NCBI GenBank assembly: GCA_002254365.1
Contig: NIUT01000098.1
Coordinates: 1 to 45,333 of the forward strand
DNA length: 45,333 nt
Reading direction: 5' to 3'
Source of the DNA: Nitrospira sp. UW-LDO-01
Lineage (GTDB): Bacteria > Nitrospirota > Nitrospiria > Nitrospirales > Nitrospiraceae
Below the pieces are notes generated by a model, which saw only the letters and a program-made list of their open reading frames with translations, was not told the origin of the DNA and did no database searches. The position numbers and the translations under genes are program-made. Shown here one piece after another: positions 7,016 to 16,601 of the stretch; positions within the stretch are counted from its first letter, which is position 1, and each line of letters opens with the position of its first letter.

Positions 7016-10000
7016 TTACGCCGTCAATCGCTGGTAGATCCTTGGCAGTTTGGTGGGAAGGGCATCGATGCTGTCGATGACACGGTAATGTACCTCCCCA
7101 TACATGCGGCGCAAATAGTTGTCGGCTTCCTTGTCAACCGTCACGCAGAACGTCTCGACTCCCCGTTGCCTGGCTTCTCGGAGTGCCACCTTCGTGTCTT
7201 CCAAAGCATAGTCGTCTTTGTACTGCTCATCTAGCGGCCGTCCGTCACTCAATAAGATAAGGATGCGAGTTTTCACCGAGCGCGCCAATAATTTTGCCGT
7301 GGCATGGCGGATGGCTGCCCCATCTCGGTTCTGGTGGCGAGGGGCCACGCTTCCTAGCCGGTGAGCCGTCGCCGCGCCCAGCCGATCATCAAAGTCCTTG
7401 ATCGTCAGAAACTCGACGTGTGCGCGCCCTTGGCTGGAGTAGGCATAGAGGCCGTATTGATCGCCGACTGCTTCAAGGGCTTCACAGAGCAGCACGAGTC
7501 CTTCCTTTTCAATATCAATCACCCTCCGCCCGTTGTCGAGCGTGCGACTTGTTGAGCCGCTGATATCGACCAGGAAGGCGACCGCCACATCGCGCTCGTG
7601 CTTTTCCCGCCTGATATACACATGGTCGTCTCCCTCGACCCCGACCCGTTGTTCTCCGATCCGTCGGACGATGGCATCGAGATCCACGTCTTCCCCATCC
7701 ATTTGTCCCGCGATACGGCGGAACGCAGCAGGACGTAACTGCTCAAAAAATCGGCGCAGAGACTTGACCGTGCTCTGACGAGCGGCGAGCGTTGTCGCTA
7801 CGAATTCATCCGATCCGCGCTCAGCCGGCCCTTCCACGACACGGCACCAATTCGGCCGATAGTCGTCGATTCGACAGTCCCACTCTGGATAGAAGATCAC
7901 CCGCTCGTCTTGAGAGGCCGCCTCCTGAAGGGGTTGCCGCTCACCTTCAACCGCGAGACACTCCTCCACGACCGACTGTAATGAGCGCCCACCACCCATG
8001 ATCCCAGATGCCCGACGTTCTTGATCGCTGAGTCTGCCTTGGCTCGGCAGTGGGTCCGACTCCACCGATTGCCCTTCGACGCGCTCCTCACTCCACGTGA
8101 CGAACTCCGGATGCATCGCACCGCGATAGGCTACTTCCGCCACAGCTTGGTAGGTCTCGCCCGTTTGTTTGGGTTGTGTCTCTTGTGGTTCCAGCTCCTT
8201 TGCTTCTTCCTGCTGCTCCACGGTGATCATCTCGCCACGAGCCACCAGTAGCTCTTCCATGCGAACATAAACGGCATCAACCACACGAACCGTGTCTTCT
8301 GCTACTGCGGTGGGCTTTAAAACGGACTGGCACATGCCCCACAGTAGCGACACTTCTTCCCGCACCGCCTTGGGTACGACAGCTTCTTCTGCTTCACCCG
8401 TGGAGAGCCTCAAGAGACAATCAACTATCAGTTCTTTCGCGGTCACCCCTTGGGCCGGATCACGCGGCGTGATCGCCTCGCCTGCCAGCCGCACGAGGTC
8501 AGGCCGAAGGCCTGGATATTCGGTTTGCAGCAGATACTCAACGCGTGCGTCTTCCAAGACGGTCCAGAGGTCTCGGGCAAGAGCGGGATGCGGGTAGCAC
8601 TCCAAGAGGGCTGCGAAGGTATCGGGTCTTCCCCTCTTTGACTGACCATACCGGCGCTGAACCGTTTCGACAAGATCCGCCAGCGATTCAAGCTTCAGTC
8701 CGTACGTACCAAACTCCAAGTGCCCGGCCTCATGAGCCGCCATCACGACATACAAGCGCTCGTTCTCCACAGCCGTTGGATATCGACGCAGCAGCGCCGG
8801 CAATGAAATGGTCCGACCGTCGGCACTGACCGTCGCGCGAGCTTGGGAAGTGACAGAATCTGGGAGCGCCGCCACGGCAACCTCGGTTCCGCAGAGTCCT
8901 TGTACGAACAGCTTGACCCTTCGTGCAACCTGTCGAAAGGGGACACCGCTCAATGCGACTTCAACTGAACCAAGAGCCTTCTGTGATTCCGCCGCAAAAT
9001 AGGCTCGGGCCCCGTCCGGACTATACGCGAGCACCTCCATGCCGGCTTTGAACCAATTCTCAAATCGCGCGGCCGCTTCGGGCCCGCCCCCGATGAGTCC
9101 CACGAGTTCCGGAGCTCGACGAAGATACTGGACAGTCGCTTCGGCGTCCTTCTCGGCCAGCAAGACCCCGTATTGCAAAACCTTGATCCGCCACTCCAGT
9201 GACGGCAGGACCCGCATCGCCTCCGGCGATACGGCAAGCCACGTGAGACTCGACTCCGGTGAATGGTCTGCGAGCGCGAGACACAGAGCTATGACCCGCC
9301 CGCGAACGGCCTCGTCCTCAATGTCTCTGAGGATCATCGGGCTGGTCCTGAGAAATTCCATCGTCGCCATATAGTCCGGTTTTCCCAGACTATTGGTACC
9401 CACAAGCTTCATTCCCAGCATCGTCCAGCTGCGCACGTATTCGAGCGAAAGCACGGACACCAAGGTGGAAATGTGGTGGATAAACTCAAGTCCGACGACG
9501 ACATTGATGTGCGTCAGCTCAATCCCAACGTCGAGCCACCGTCTCAGTTGGTCGGAGGGAACAGAGGCGACAATTTGTGGAGCCTGGCGCATGAACTCCA
9601 GTGTGACGTTGGCATCTTGTTCAGCAATCTCAAGACCGATCGTCAAGACTTCGGATCGGGCCTCAGGCTGTTCAATCAGTCCAAGGACCAACGGGCTTTC
9701 CTTGAAATACTTGAGTGCGGATGCGCCGGATGATTCCGCTAATGCAATGCCAAGGTCCAGCCACAATATGAGAGGTGACAGTCCGCTCCTTCGGTCCAGT
9801 TCCGGAAGTGCTCCTATCGCCGCGCAGGCGGCTTTGGGGGAAAACTCCTCGAGTTCGTTCAAGAGCGTCAGGACCTGTGCACACACGTCTGGTTTGCCCG
9901 TCTCATGGACCAAACGCGTCACAAGACTTTCCGCAACCGTCGGACCCAACTCCGACGCCAACCGGTCTCGCAAAATCTGTCGACTCGACACGTCCGTCAT
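7016..10000 (-). CDS. NorD/CbbO-like VWA protein with helical repeats and HExxH
   Basis: 994-residue protein. Residues ~60-340 are a run of helical repeats of roughly 35-40 residues, each with a W-x3-G-x2-LA pattern and a 'FLR.SP' turn. Near residue 422 is HEAGH within MAAHEAGHLEFGTY, a zincin-like HExxH. The C-terminal ~200 residues form a von Willebrand A domain with the MIDAS motif DISGS near 810 and a later LSDGRPLD. This matches NorD and CbbO, which work with MoxR-type AAA+ partners (NorQ, CbbQ) to activate metalloenzymes. No such AAA+ gene and no nor or cbb genes are in the window, so the client is unknown. Divergent from the FTR gene. Confidence 0.85.
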   Translation of the reverse strand: MTDVSSRQILRDRLASELGPTVAESLVTRLVHETGKPDVCAQVLTLLNELEEFSPKAACAAIGALPELDRRSGLSPLILWLDLGIALAESSGASALKYFKESPLVLGLIEQPEARSEVLTIGLEIAEQDANVTLEFMRQAPQIVASVPSDQLRRWLDVGIELTHINVVVGLEFIHHISTLVSVLSLEYVRSWTMLGMKLVGTNSLGKPDYMATMEFLRTSPMILRDIEDEAVRGRVIALCLALADHSPESSLTWLAVSPEAMRVLPSLEWRIKVLQYGVLLAEKDAEATVQYLRRAPELVGLIGGGPEAAARFENWFKAGMEVLAYSPDGARAYFAAESQKALGSVEVALSGVPFRQVARRVKLFVQGLCGTEVAVAALPDSVTSQARATVSADGRTISLPALLRRYPTAVENERLYVVMAAHEAGHLEFGTYGLKLESLADLVETVQRRYGQSKRGRPDTFAALLECYPHPALARDLWTVLEDARVEYLLQTEYPGLRPDLVRLAGEAITPRDPAQGVTAKELIVDCLLRLSTGEAEEAVVPKAVREEVSLLWGMCQSVLKPTAVAEDTVRVVDAVYVRMEELLVARGEMITVEQQEEAKELEPQETQPKQTGETYQAVAEVAYRGAMHPEFVTWSEERVEGQSVESDPLPSQGRLSDQERRASGIMGGGRSLQSVVEECLAVEGERQPLQEAASQDERVIFYPEWDCRIDDYRPNWCRVVEGPAERGSDEFVATTLAARQSTVKSLRRFFEQLRPAAFRRIAGQMDGEDVDLDAIVRRIGEQRVGVEGDDHVYIRREKHERDVAVAFLVDISGSTSRTLDNGRRVIDIEKEGLVLLCEALEAVGDQYGLYAYSSQGRAHVEFLTIKDFDDRLGAATAHRLGSVAPRHQNRDGAAIRHATAKLLARSVKTRILILLSDGRPLDEQYKDDYALEDTKVALREARQRGVETFCVTVDKEADNYLRRMYGEVHYRVIDSIDALPTKLPRIYQRLTA

Positions 10001-10099
10001 GATTTACTACCAGAATCAGCGTGAAGGGCGGATTGTAAAGGAGCGAATTATCCTTGTAAACTAGCGGTTCTGCCCATTGTGGCTCACAGGAGAAGATCC

Positions 10100-10534
10100 A
10101 TGGCGGAACCGACACCAGAAAGCCTCGAGAAAATCCAGAAGTTCATCACGGGGTTTGCAGAGAAAAGTGGAACGACGATGCATCCCAATGCCGCCGTGAC
10201 GGAAGCGGTGGTCAAGGGATTGGCGTCCCATATCGATGAACTAGGGAAACCGCTCTGTCCATGCAACTTCTATAAGGACAAAGAGGCCGAAGCCAAGCTC
10301 CGACGCTGGATCTGCGCGTGCGACGAAATGCAGATCTACAAATACTGTCACTGCCTCCTGTTTGTGCGGGAAGATGGAATGCCGATTACGGAATATTTGC
10401 CGGAGGGTCACGAAGGTCGCGAGGTGTACGGGGTGATTACGGATCCAACTCCCGACAAAGGTCGTGCCCTCAAACACAAGGCGCTCCCGGTTCTCACTGC
10501 CCAGGACGAGTCAGCTACGGCGTCATCGACATGA
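10100..10534 (+). CDS. ferredoxin:thioredoxin reductase catalytic chain
   Basis: 144-residue homologue of the FTR beta chain, which uses a 4Fe-4S cluster next to a redox disulfide to reduce thioredoxin with ferredoxin electrons. The signature is exact in spacing: CPC-x16-CAC-x8-CHC at about residues 53-84 (the second CPC is CAC). The ATG at 10100 is preceded by AGGAG. No variable FTR subunit is nearby, as is usual outside oxygenic phototrophs. Its stop overlaps the start of the next gene (ATGA), so the two are translationally coupled. Confidence 0.92.
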   Translation: MAEPTPESLEKIQKFITGFAEKSGTTMHPNAAVTEAVVKGLASHIDELGKPLCPCNFYKDKEAEAKLRRWICACDEMQIYKYCHCLLFVREDGMPITEYLPEGHEGREVYGVITDPTPDKGRALKHKALPVLTAQDESATASST

Positions 10535-11148
10535 TACGGTGTCATTGTGATTTGAGATACTGGCTGGCCTGCTTCCTGCTGATAGGCTGCGCGCTCGTGG
10601 CCTCAGCAGAAGCCGCTGCCCCGAGCCCTCCGAATCCATCGACCTTTAATGAGAAAGAGTTATTCGCCTACAAAGCCAAAGGACATGGGAGCGCGGCAGG
10701 ACAGGTGTTTTTGCGTGCCGTTTCAGGCAAAGCCGTCACGCAAGCCGGTGCATCGATTGTGTTGATTCCTACCTCATCCTATACTCGCGCGTGGTTCGAC
10801 AAGCAAGTAAGGGAAAGCGCGTGTCCCTCAAAGAGTGGATCGTCGTCCACTGAAGTCCCTACGGCTCAGAGCTCGGTGGTCGAGTGCCTTCGGACAGTCA
10901 TGGACCACGTGCTGACGGACAAACGCCTGCTTCCCTATCTACGTGTGACACGAGCCAACCCGACCGGTCACTTTTGGTTCACGAAAGTTCCCGCAGGCCG
11001 CTATTATGTGGTCAGCCTGCTCGAAGGCAGTGGTGGAGCTCACCAAGATGAGCGAGCGGTGGGGATCGCCTGGTTGACTCTTGAGCTTGATGCCGATGAA
11101 AAGGCGATAAACCTGGTGGTCACCGATTGCAAAAGTAGCCTCTGCTAA
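10531..11148 (+). CDS. secreted protein, carboxypeptidase-regulatory-like fold
   Basis: 205-residue protein with a signal peptide: a short basic start, hydrophobic LACFLLIGCALVASAEA, and likely cleavage after an Ala near residue 25. The mature part contains GQVFLRAVSGKAVTQAGASIVLIP and, later, GHFWFTKVPAGRYYVVSL, the pattern of a small beta-sandwich of the carboxypeptidase-regulatory/CNA-B kind. Cysteines near residues 95, 113, 201 and 205 could form disulfides. The start ATG overlaps the FTR stop. A redox link to the coupled FTR gene is tempting but untested, since FTR is cytoplasmic. Confidence 0.75.
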   Translation: MIRCHCDLRYWLACFLLIGCALVASAEAAAPSPPNPSTFNEKELFAYKAKGHGSAAGQVFLRAVSGKAVTQAGASIVLIPTSSYTRAWFDKQVRESACPSKSGSSSTEVPTAQSSVVECLRTVMDHVLTDKRLLPYLRVTRANPTGHFWFTKVPAGRYYVVSLLEGSGGAHQDERAVGIAWLTLELDADEKAINLVVTDCKSSLC

Positions 11149-11200
11149 GCGACCGCCTCCGTCATTGCTGGTCTGTCCGGTTCACCTATAGAGGTAGGCG

Positions 11201-11884
11201 ATGAGAATCCTACTAGTCGAAGATGATGCGGATTTGGCTCAGTTTATCCGAAAAGGATTGAAAGAAGAGCAGCATGCTGTCGATGTGGCCAATGACGGTG
11301 AAGCGGGCTTAGCACTGGCGTTGGACAACCCCTACGATCTCGTGATTCTCGACATCATGCTGCCAAAACTGGACGGTCTGACTGTCTGCCGCCGGATCCG
11401 TGACAAAGGCCTCTCCACCCCCGTGCTCCTATTGACGGCGCGTAACACGGTTGAAACGAAAGTTTCTGCCTATGATACGGGTGCGGATCAATTTTTGGAG
11501 AAGCCGTTCGCATTCGTGGAATTGCTCGCCCGGGTCCGAGCCCTCTTGCGGCGAAGCAACTCCCAACAACTTGCCCATCTTCAGGCAGCCGATCTTCGAT
11601 TAGATCCGGCTGCACACCGTGTCTGGCGAGCCGGTCATGAAATTGCCCTCACCAATAAAGAGTATGCGCTCCTCGAATTTCTACTGCGGAACAAGAATCG
11701 TGTGCTTACTCGAACGGCGATCATCGAGCATGTGTGGGATATCAGTTATGACCCGATGACGAATATCGTCGACGCCCATATCCGCGCCCTCCGTGCCAAG
11801 ATTGATCGAGATTATTCCCCTCCTTTGATCGCCACGGTTCGCGGCGCCGGGTACATGCTAGAAGAGCCGGACGCCTCCACATGA
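11201..11884 (+). CDS. OmpR-family response regulator
   Basis: 227-residue two-component regulator. The receiver domain has the acidic pair Glu7/Asp8 with Asp9, the phospho-acceptor Asp51 in LVILDIMLPKLDG, the switch Thr in LLLTARNT and Lys in FLEKPF. The C-terminal winged helix (from about residue 125) contains ALLEFLLRNKNRVLTRTAI and the recognition region ending in VRGAGYML, the OmpR/PhoB type closest by eye to QseB and CusR. Its stop overlaps the kinase start (ATGA). Its targets are not evident in the window. Confidence 0.93.
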   Translation: MRILLVEDDADLAQFIRKGLKEEQHAVDVANDGEAGLALALDNPYDLVILDIMLPKLDGLTVCRRIRDKGLSTPVLLLTARNTVETKVSAYDTGADQFLEKPFAFVELLARVRALLRRSNSQQLAHLQAADLRLDPAAHRVWRAGHEIALTNKEYALLEFLLRNKNRVLTRTAIIEHVWDISYDPMTNIVDAHIRALRAKIDRDYSPPLIATVRGAGYMLEEPDAST

Positions 11885-13320
11885 AATCGTTGCGCAGTCT
11901 GATCAGTTGGTCCGCCTTCGTCCTGATGGCCGGACTTCTCCTGTTTTCCGGGCTCGTGTATGCCGCCAGTGAAACGCTGTTGCAACGGTTCGTCGACGGA
12001 CGTCTGCTGGTCCTGGCGGAGAGTCTGGCCGAGTTTGTTGAGCAATATCCGGATATCCTCGAACGGCATGACCGTACCATTGCCCCCACGAATGAATTGA
12101 CCCAAAGTCCGACGGAACAGCATGTGCTGCCCGATGTCACGCACGCCCTTCGAATCTTTTCGACTGACGGCCGACTCCTGTGGAGCAGTCCCCATGCTTC
12201 CCCACAAGACTCGCTGTCTCCCCGCGTACTGGAGCGAGTTCGGATTTCAACCCTCGTCTTCGACACACTGACCGCGCCGGACGGCACCCCTGCTCGACAT
12301 CTCTTCCTCCCTCTTGTCGTACAGGGTGGTCGCCTCCGGTACGTGCTGCAGGCGGAAACATCCTTGCTGCACCATCATGAAACGCTCCGTGGGCTCGTGT
12401 TTTTACTCAGCCTTGGATCCGGCGCCACGTTGTTTATGGCTTGGGTAGGAAGCCTCTGGCTGGCCAAAAAAGTGCTGGCTCCGATCGAAACGCTGTGCAA
12501 AGGAGCCGAGACCATGTCGGAAGCCGATCTGGGGAAACGCTTGGCGCTCGATTCACCCTATCGAGAATTTCGGCGACTCACCCAGGCGGTGAATTCTGTC
12601 TTGGATCAATTTCAGCGTGGGAGTGAAGTTCAGCGAAATTTTTGTGAAATCGCCGCCCACGAAATGAAAACACCCTTGACCATCCTCCAGGGAAATCTGG
12701 AAGTGGCCCTCATGAAAGCCAGGACTACCGAAGAGTATCATGAGGTCCTGCTCAACAACCTCCAACAGGTCGACCGGCTCATCGCCTTAACACGCCCCTT
12801 GCTGACCCTGGCGAAATTCACCAGTAGCAAGCCGCCCGTCAATCTCCTCCCGCTTGCGTTGGAGCCGTTGATTCAGGAGCTCATCGATGAATTGATGCTC
12901 TTGGCGGATGACCGTCAGATCACGTTGACGTTCGAGCCTCAACCGGTACCGTCTGTGCTCGGCGACGCACAGTGGCTCAAGCAAGCCCTGATCAACCTGC
13001 TGGACAACGCGCTACGGTACACACCTTCAGGCGGATCCGTGACCGTTCGTCTGCAGACAGTTGGACGTGAGGTCTCCATCGCCGTCGAAGATACCGGCCA
13101 TGGCATCGAACCGGAGAATATCCCGCATCTCTTCGAGCGCTTCTACCGAACTGATTGGGCGCGGGCGAAAGATGCCGCCGGGACGGGTCTTGGGCTCCCC
13201 ATTGTGAAGGAAATCATGGAAACCCACGGCGGAAGCATCTCCGTCACCAGTGAAGTCAACAAGGGCTCCGTTTTCACTCTGCGACTGCCGGCGCTTAGTC
13301 AGCAAACACCTTCGGCTTAA
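11881..13320 (+). CDS. sensor histidine kinase
   Basis: 479-residue membrane kinase, cognate to the regulator it overlaps by four bases. A first membrane helix lies near residues 10-28, a periplasmic sensor of about 125 residues follows, then a second helix (LVFLLSLGSGATLFMAWVGS) near 160-180 and a HAMP linker. The HisKA box AAHEMKTPLT puts the phospho-His at 260. The ATPase domain shows N (LINLLDNALRYTP), G1 (VEDTGHGI), F (LFERFYR) and G2 (GTGLGLPIV) boxes. The overall layout resembles CusS/QseC-like kinases; the stimulus is unknown. Confidence 0.93.
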   Translation: MKSLRSLISWSAFVLMAGLLLFSGLVYAASETLLQRFVDGRLLVLAESLAEFVEQYPDILERHDRTIAPTNELTQSPTEQHVLPDVTHALRIFSTDGRLLWSSPHASPQDSLSPRVLERVRISTLVFDTLTAPDGTPARHLFLPLVVQGGRLRYVLQAETSLLHHHETLRGLVFLLSLGSGATLFMAWVGSLWLAKKVLAPIETLCKGAETMSEADLGKRLALDSPYREFRRLTQAVNSVLDQFQRGSEVQRNFCEIAAHEMKTPLTILQGNLEVALMKARTTEEYHEVLLNNLQQVDRLIALTRPLLTLAKFTSSKPPVNLLPLALEPLIQELIDELMLLADDRQITLTFEPQPVPSVLGDAQWLKQALINLLDNALRYTPSGGSVTVRLQTVGREVSIAVEDTGHGIEPENIPHLFERFYRTDWARAKDAAGTGLGLPIVKEIMETHGGSISVTSEVNKGSVFTLRLPALSQQTPSA

Positions 13321-13737
13321 CTGACCATCAACACGCGACACTCCTCCACAAGCCACTTTCTCGCGTCTTTGCTTTCTGCTCGGCGAAGTGATTTGGTTAA
13401 TGTGACGGTTTCACTAATACCTTCCTCGCCACCATGTTCCCACCGCTGCAGGCTGGAGGTTTCAGGAAGACTCAGGGTTGAGCATCCGCAAACTACTTAG
13501 GGTTAGACCACAGAACGAATTCTGGACGGGTTTATCGGTACCGCAAATCCGAACAGACATCGGGTCGGCGAGCGACTTTTATTTACCGGTTGGGGAGATA
13601 ACGAAACCCATTCGTACATGATGGAGGTTATGGCGTACTCTGGGCAGGGTCCGCCGTTAGATGAGACAGCTCATCACATATTGAGCGGGTACTGACCCAA
13701 TACAATATCTGGCAAGAAAGTGGCTGATTTCGTAGAG
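13321..13737. other. intergenic region, no gene seen
   Basis: No open frame with a ribosome site or recognisable motif was found on either strand between the kinase stop and the palindromic element. The stretch may be decayed sequence. Confidence 0.5.
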
Positions 13738-13882
13738 GCTCTGGCAGTCTGCTGAAAAACTCAACATATGTGCTTCGACAAGCTCAGCACGAACGGGAAA
13801 CTCTCATAGGTTCAATGCTCTTCTCGCTCATCCTGAGGCGCTCGAAGGATGAGCAGAGGGTTTTTCAGCAGACTGCTAGAGC
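13738..13882. mobile_element. MITE-like palindromic element, 23-bp terminal inverted repeats
   Basis: A 145-bp element bounded by inverted repeats that match at 22 of 23 positions (13738-13760 and 13860-13882; both contain CAGTCTGCTGAAAAAC). Inside are a CTTCGACAAGCTCAGCACGAACG segment and a hairpin CTCATCCT...AGGATGAG at 13828-13853. It encodes no protein, so any movement would need a transposase from elsewhere. I see no clear target duplication. It overlaps the 3' end of the DUF898/M48 frame and supplies that frame's last residues and stop. Confidence 0.75.
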
Positions 13883-14705
13883 TCAACAAGGCTAACCGCT
13901 GAATGCGGGCCTCTGTGGACGGGTGAGTCGAGAGGTAGGCCCAGACGCCAGATGGATTGAGGGTCTTCTCATTCATGATCTGGTAAAAAGCGATCATGTC
14001 TTGCGGATCGATGCCAGCGGCCTGCAGCATGTAGATGCCCAGTGCATCAGCCTCCTCTTCAAATTGTCGACCGTACTGCAACCGACCTAAGGGGCGCGCC
14101 CCCTCTAATCCATAGGCCATCGCCCCAGAAAAGTCTGTTGTCGACGCCGATTGCAGCACCTGAATGAGTGTATCGAGATTGGCGGGCCCCGTGAAGGTCG
14201 AGTGGTCCAGGATAAAGTGTGCATTCCGAATGGTGGTCCACGGCCATGCAAACCCCAAGGTGAACACGAGCAAACACACATTCGCCAGTTTCAGGCGGCA
14301 CAACTCCCCCTCGGTTCCCGTGAAGGCAAATCGGCTCTCGGCGAAGAAGGTGTGTTCCCAGTAATACCGCTGTCGCTTTGCGCTGTGCCAAAACCAGTTC
14401 AACCCGAATGCGAACGGGGTGAGCAAAACAGCCAGGCAGAAGTCCTTCGCCAAATCCCGGCCCTGTCCGTCAAAGTGAAACGACTGATTGCCGACATGGG
14501 AATGGGAAATGAGAAAGGTCTGGCCGCGGGCATCATAAAATGGGTAGTACGTCCCCACCGTGATCACATTCAAGAGTGCGCCGGCGAGATAGAGTTTGAT
14601 GTATTGCCAGGCAGATCCCACAAACAAGCTACGAATGCCCCGCCAGGACGTTCGTGAGAGACGATACCGACGTGCTCCCACGGTGGCGATAGGAATAAAG
14701 ATCAC
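13812..14705 (-). pseudogene. DUF898 (YjgN-like) fused to an M48 peptidase remnant
   Basis: Residues ~1-180 are a YjgN/DUF898 membrane protein (YRLSRTSWRGIR, IKLYLAGALLNVITVGTYYPF, KRQRYYWEHT, LGFAWPWTTIRNAHF). Residues ~215-275 are the end of an M48 metallopeptidase (RQFEEEADALGIYMLQAAG, WAYLSTHPSTEARIQRL). The HExxH part of M48 is missing, as if a deletion joined two neighbouring genes. The final ~21 residues (SSLLKNPLLILRAPQDEREEH) come from the palindromic element. A TAG lies two codons before the GTG at 14705, and the upstream frame still reads as plausible protein (AWIQASARFLGGA), so the 5' end is probably broken too. Confidence 0.65.
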
Positions 14706-14998
14706 AAACTAGGCCCCGCCCAGAAACCGCGCAGAGGCCTGTATCCAGGCCTCCATAGCGCATCTATGGGCGGATCGTGCGGCTGCGGAAGAATCTCTGA
14801 CGGAGAAGAGATTGAGATCCTCAACTTTCTGAGCCTAGAGTCTGGTACCGATGGTCAAGGAGGTCAGGCAACTCAACGGCGGATTGAATTTGCCGAAAGC
14901 CGTCTGGTATGTATTTTTGAGGAGCTGCGAACCCTCACGGGCAGGAATTCGCGCATTGTCCGCAGGTACCCAGCGGATCAGCGAAGGGAACCTGTTCC

Positions 14999-16558
14999 AT
15001 GCATCCCATTGATCTCAACTACCGAGCTCTGCTTGAAGTGACGAATGTCCTCAATTCGCAGCGGGACACGGACAGCCTCTGGCGGGCCATAGCCGGACAG
15101 ATCAAACAAGTGGTGCCATGGGAGCGCGCGGGTATTACCCTCTATTGTCCGGAGTCCGACTCCTTCCACTTCTACGCTGTCGAGACCAGCCTGCCCGCCC
15201 GTGTATTGCAGCGCGACGCCGTGATTCCTCGGGTCGGCAGCGCTGTAGGCTGGGTCTACAAGAATCACCGCGTGCACATCCGACCCGACCTAAAGATGGA
15301 ACGGCCCTTCAGCGAGGATGATTTGTATTGGAAAGAAGGGCTGGGACGGATGATCAATCTTCCATTGCTGACCGGTGAGCGGTGTCTGGGCACGTTGAAC
15401 ATCGGAAGCATTCAATCAGGGGAGCCGGACCACGACGATGTGGAATTTCTCTGCCAGGTCGCGACGCAGATCGCCTATGCGATCGCGCACGTGCAGGCCT
15501 ATGAGGAGATCGACTTGTTGCGTCGGCAACTGGCACACCAGAATGCCTATCTGGTCGAGGAGATCAAGCTCACGCACAACTTCGGGCCAATAGTGGGAGA
15601 AAGTCACGCGTTACGCAAGACTCTGAGCCAGGTGAAGGCCGTCGGCCCGACCTCGACGACGGTGTTGATCACAGGAGAGACGGGAACCGGGAAGGAACTA
15701 CTCGCCCGGGCGATCCATGAGTTGAGTCCGCGCCGAAACAAACCCTTCATCCGCGTGAACTGTGCGGCCATCCCGACGGGTCTCATGGAGAGTGAATTGT
15801 TTGGCCATGAACGGGGGGCGTTTACGGGAGCCGACCAGCGGCGGATCGGCCGCTTCGAGCTGGCCGACGGTGGAACGCTGTTCCTCGACGAGATCGGCGA
15901 GCTACCTGTTGAAGCCCAAGTCAAACTACTGCACGTGTTGGAAAACGAAGAGATCGATCGGGTCGGGGGAACCCACTCCGTGCCGGTGGATTTACGCATT
16001 GTCGCAGCCACGAATGTCGATCTGCTGTCGGCGATCGAAGAAGGGCGGTTCCGATCGGACCTGTACCACAGATTGCGCGTGTTCCCGCTGGTTTTGCCTC
16101 CGCTGCGGGAACGACCCGACGATATCCCTCTCATAGCCCGACATTTTCTCGAACGTTGCCGGGTCAAACTGAAACGGCCTCTGCTCGAATTGAGTGAGAG
16201 CACAATCGAACGGTTGTTGCGCTACTCGTGGCCCGGTAACGTGCGTGAGCTTCAGAACGTCATTGAGCGAGGAGTGATCCTATCAAGCTCGTCGGTCGTC
16301 GATATCGACGACCAGTTCCTCATCCCTTCTGCATTCATGACGCACGTGCCTCCGCCGAGCAATCTTCAAGACGTCGAGCGCGAGCATATCAAATGTGTGT
16401 TGGAGCAGACCCAAGGGCGGATCTACGGTCCGTATGGCGCTGCAACTCGACTTGGTCTCAACCCCAGTACGCTCAGGAGTCGTATGAAGAAACTGGGAAT
16501 CAGCCGAACGGCCGGCTTTAATCTTCAACCACCCATGCATTCCTCAGGCAACGCCTAA
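14999..16558 (+). CDS. sigma-54-dependent activator, GAF-AAA+-Fis
   Basis: 519-residue enhancer-binding protein. A GAF-type sensor fills about residues 15-165, followed by a short coiled linker. The AAA+ domain has Walker A GETGTGKE near 225, the sigma-54 contact loop GAFTGA near 274 (intact), Walker B GGTLFLDEIGE near 291 and the arginine-finger region RFRSDLYHRL. The C-terminal Fis-type helix-turn-helix (residues ~455-500) includes GAATRLGLNPSTLRSRMKKL. Order and length match FhlA/NorR-class regulators; the ligand is unknown. Sigma-54-type promoters before the next two genes make these its likely targets. The 293 bases upstream show no clear promoter. Confidence 0.93.
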   Translation: MHPIDLNYRALLEVTNVLNSQRDTDSLWRAIAGQIKQVVPWERAGITLYCPESDSFHFYAVETSLPARVLQRDAVIPRVGSAVGWVYKNHRVHIRPDLKMERPFSEDDLYWKEGLGRMINLPLLTGERCLGTLNIGSIQSGEPDHDDVEFLCQVATQIAYAIAHVQAYEEIDLLRRQLAHQNAYLVEEIKLTHNFGPIVGESHALRKTLSQVKAVGPTSTTVLITGETGTGKELLARAIHELSPRRNKPFIRVNCAAIPTGLMESELFGHERGAFTGADQRRIGRFELADGGTLFLDEIGELPVEAQVKLLHVLENEEIDRVGGTHSVPVDLRIVAATNVDLLSAIEEGRFRSDLYHRLRVFPLVLPPLRERPDDIPLIARHFLERCRVKLKRPLLELSESTIERLLRYSWPGNVRELQNVIERGVILSSSSVVDIDDQFLIPSAFMTHVPPPSNLQDVEREHIKCVLEQTQGRIYGPYGAATRLGLNPSTLRSRMKKLGISRTAGFNLQPPMHSSGNA

Positions 16559-16601
16559 CCGCTTTATATCGCGACTTTCTCGCTCGATTGACCACGACTA
16601 T

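Noticed and set aside
14766-15041. 91-codon frame overlapping the start of the sigma-54 activator
   Set aside because: It overlaps the confident activator start and has no motif.
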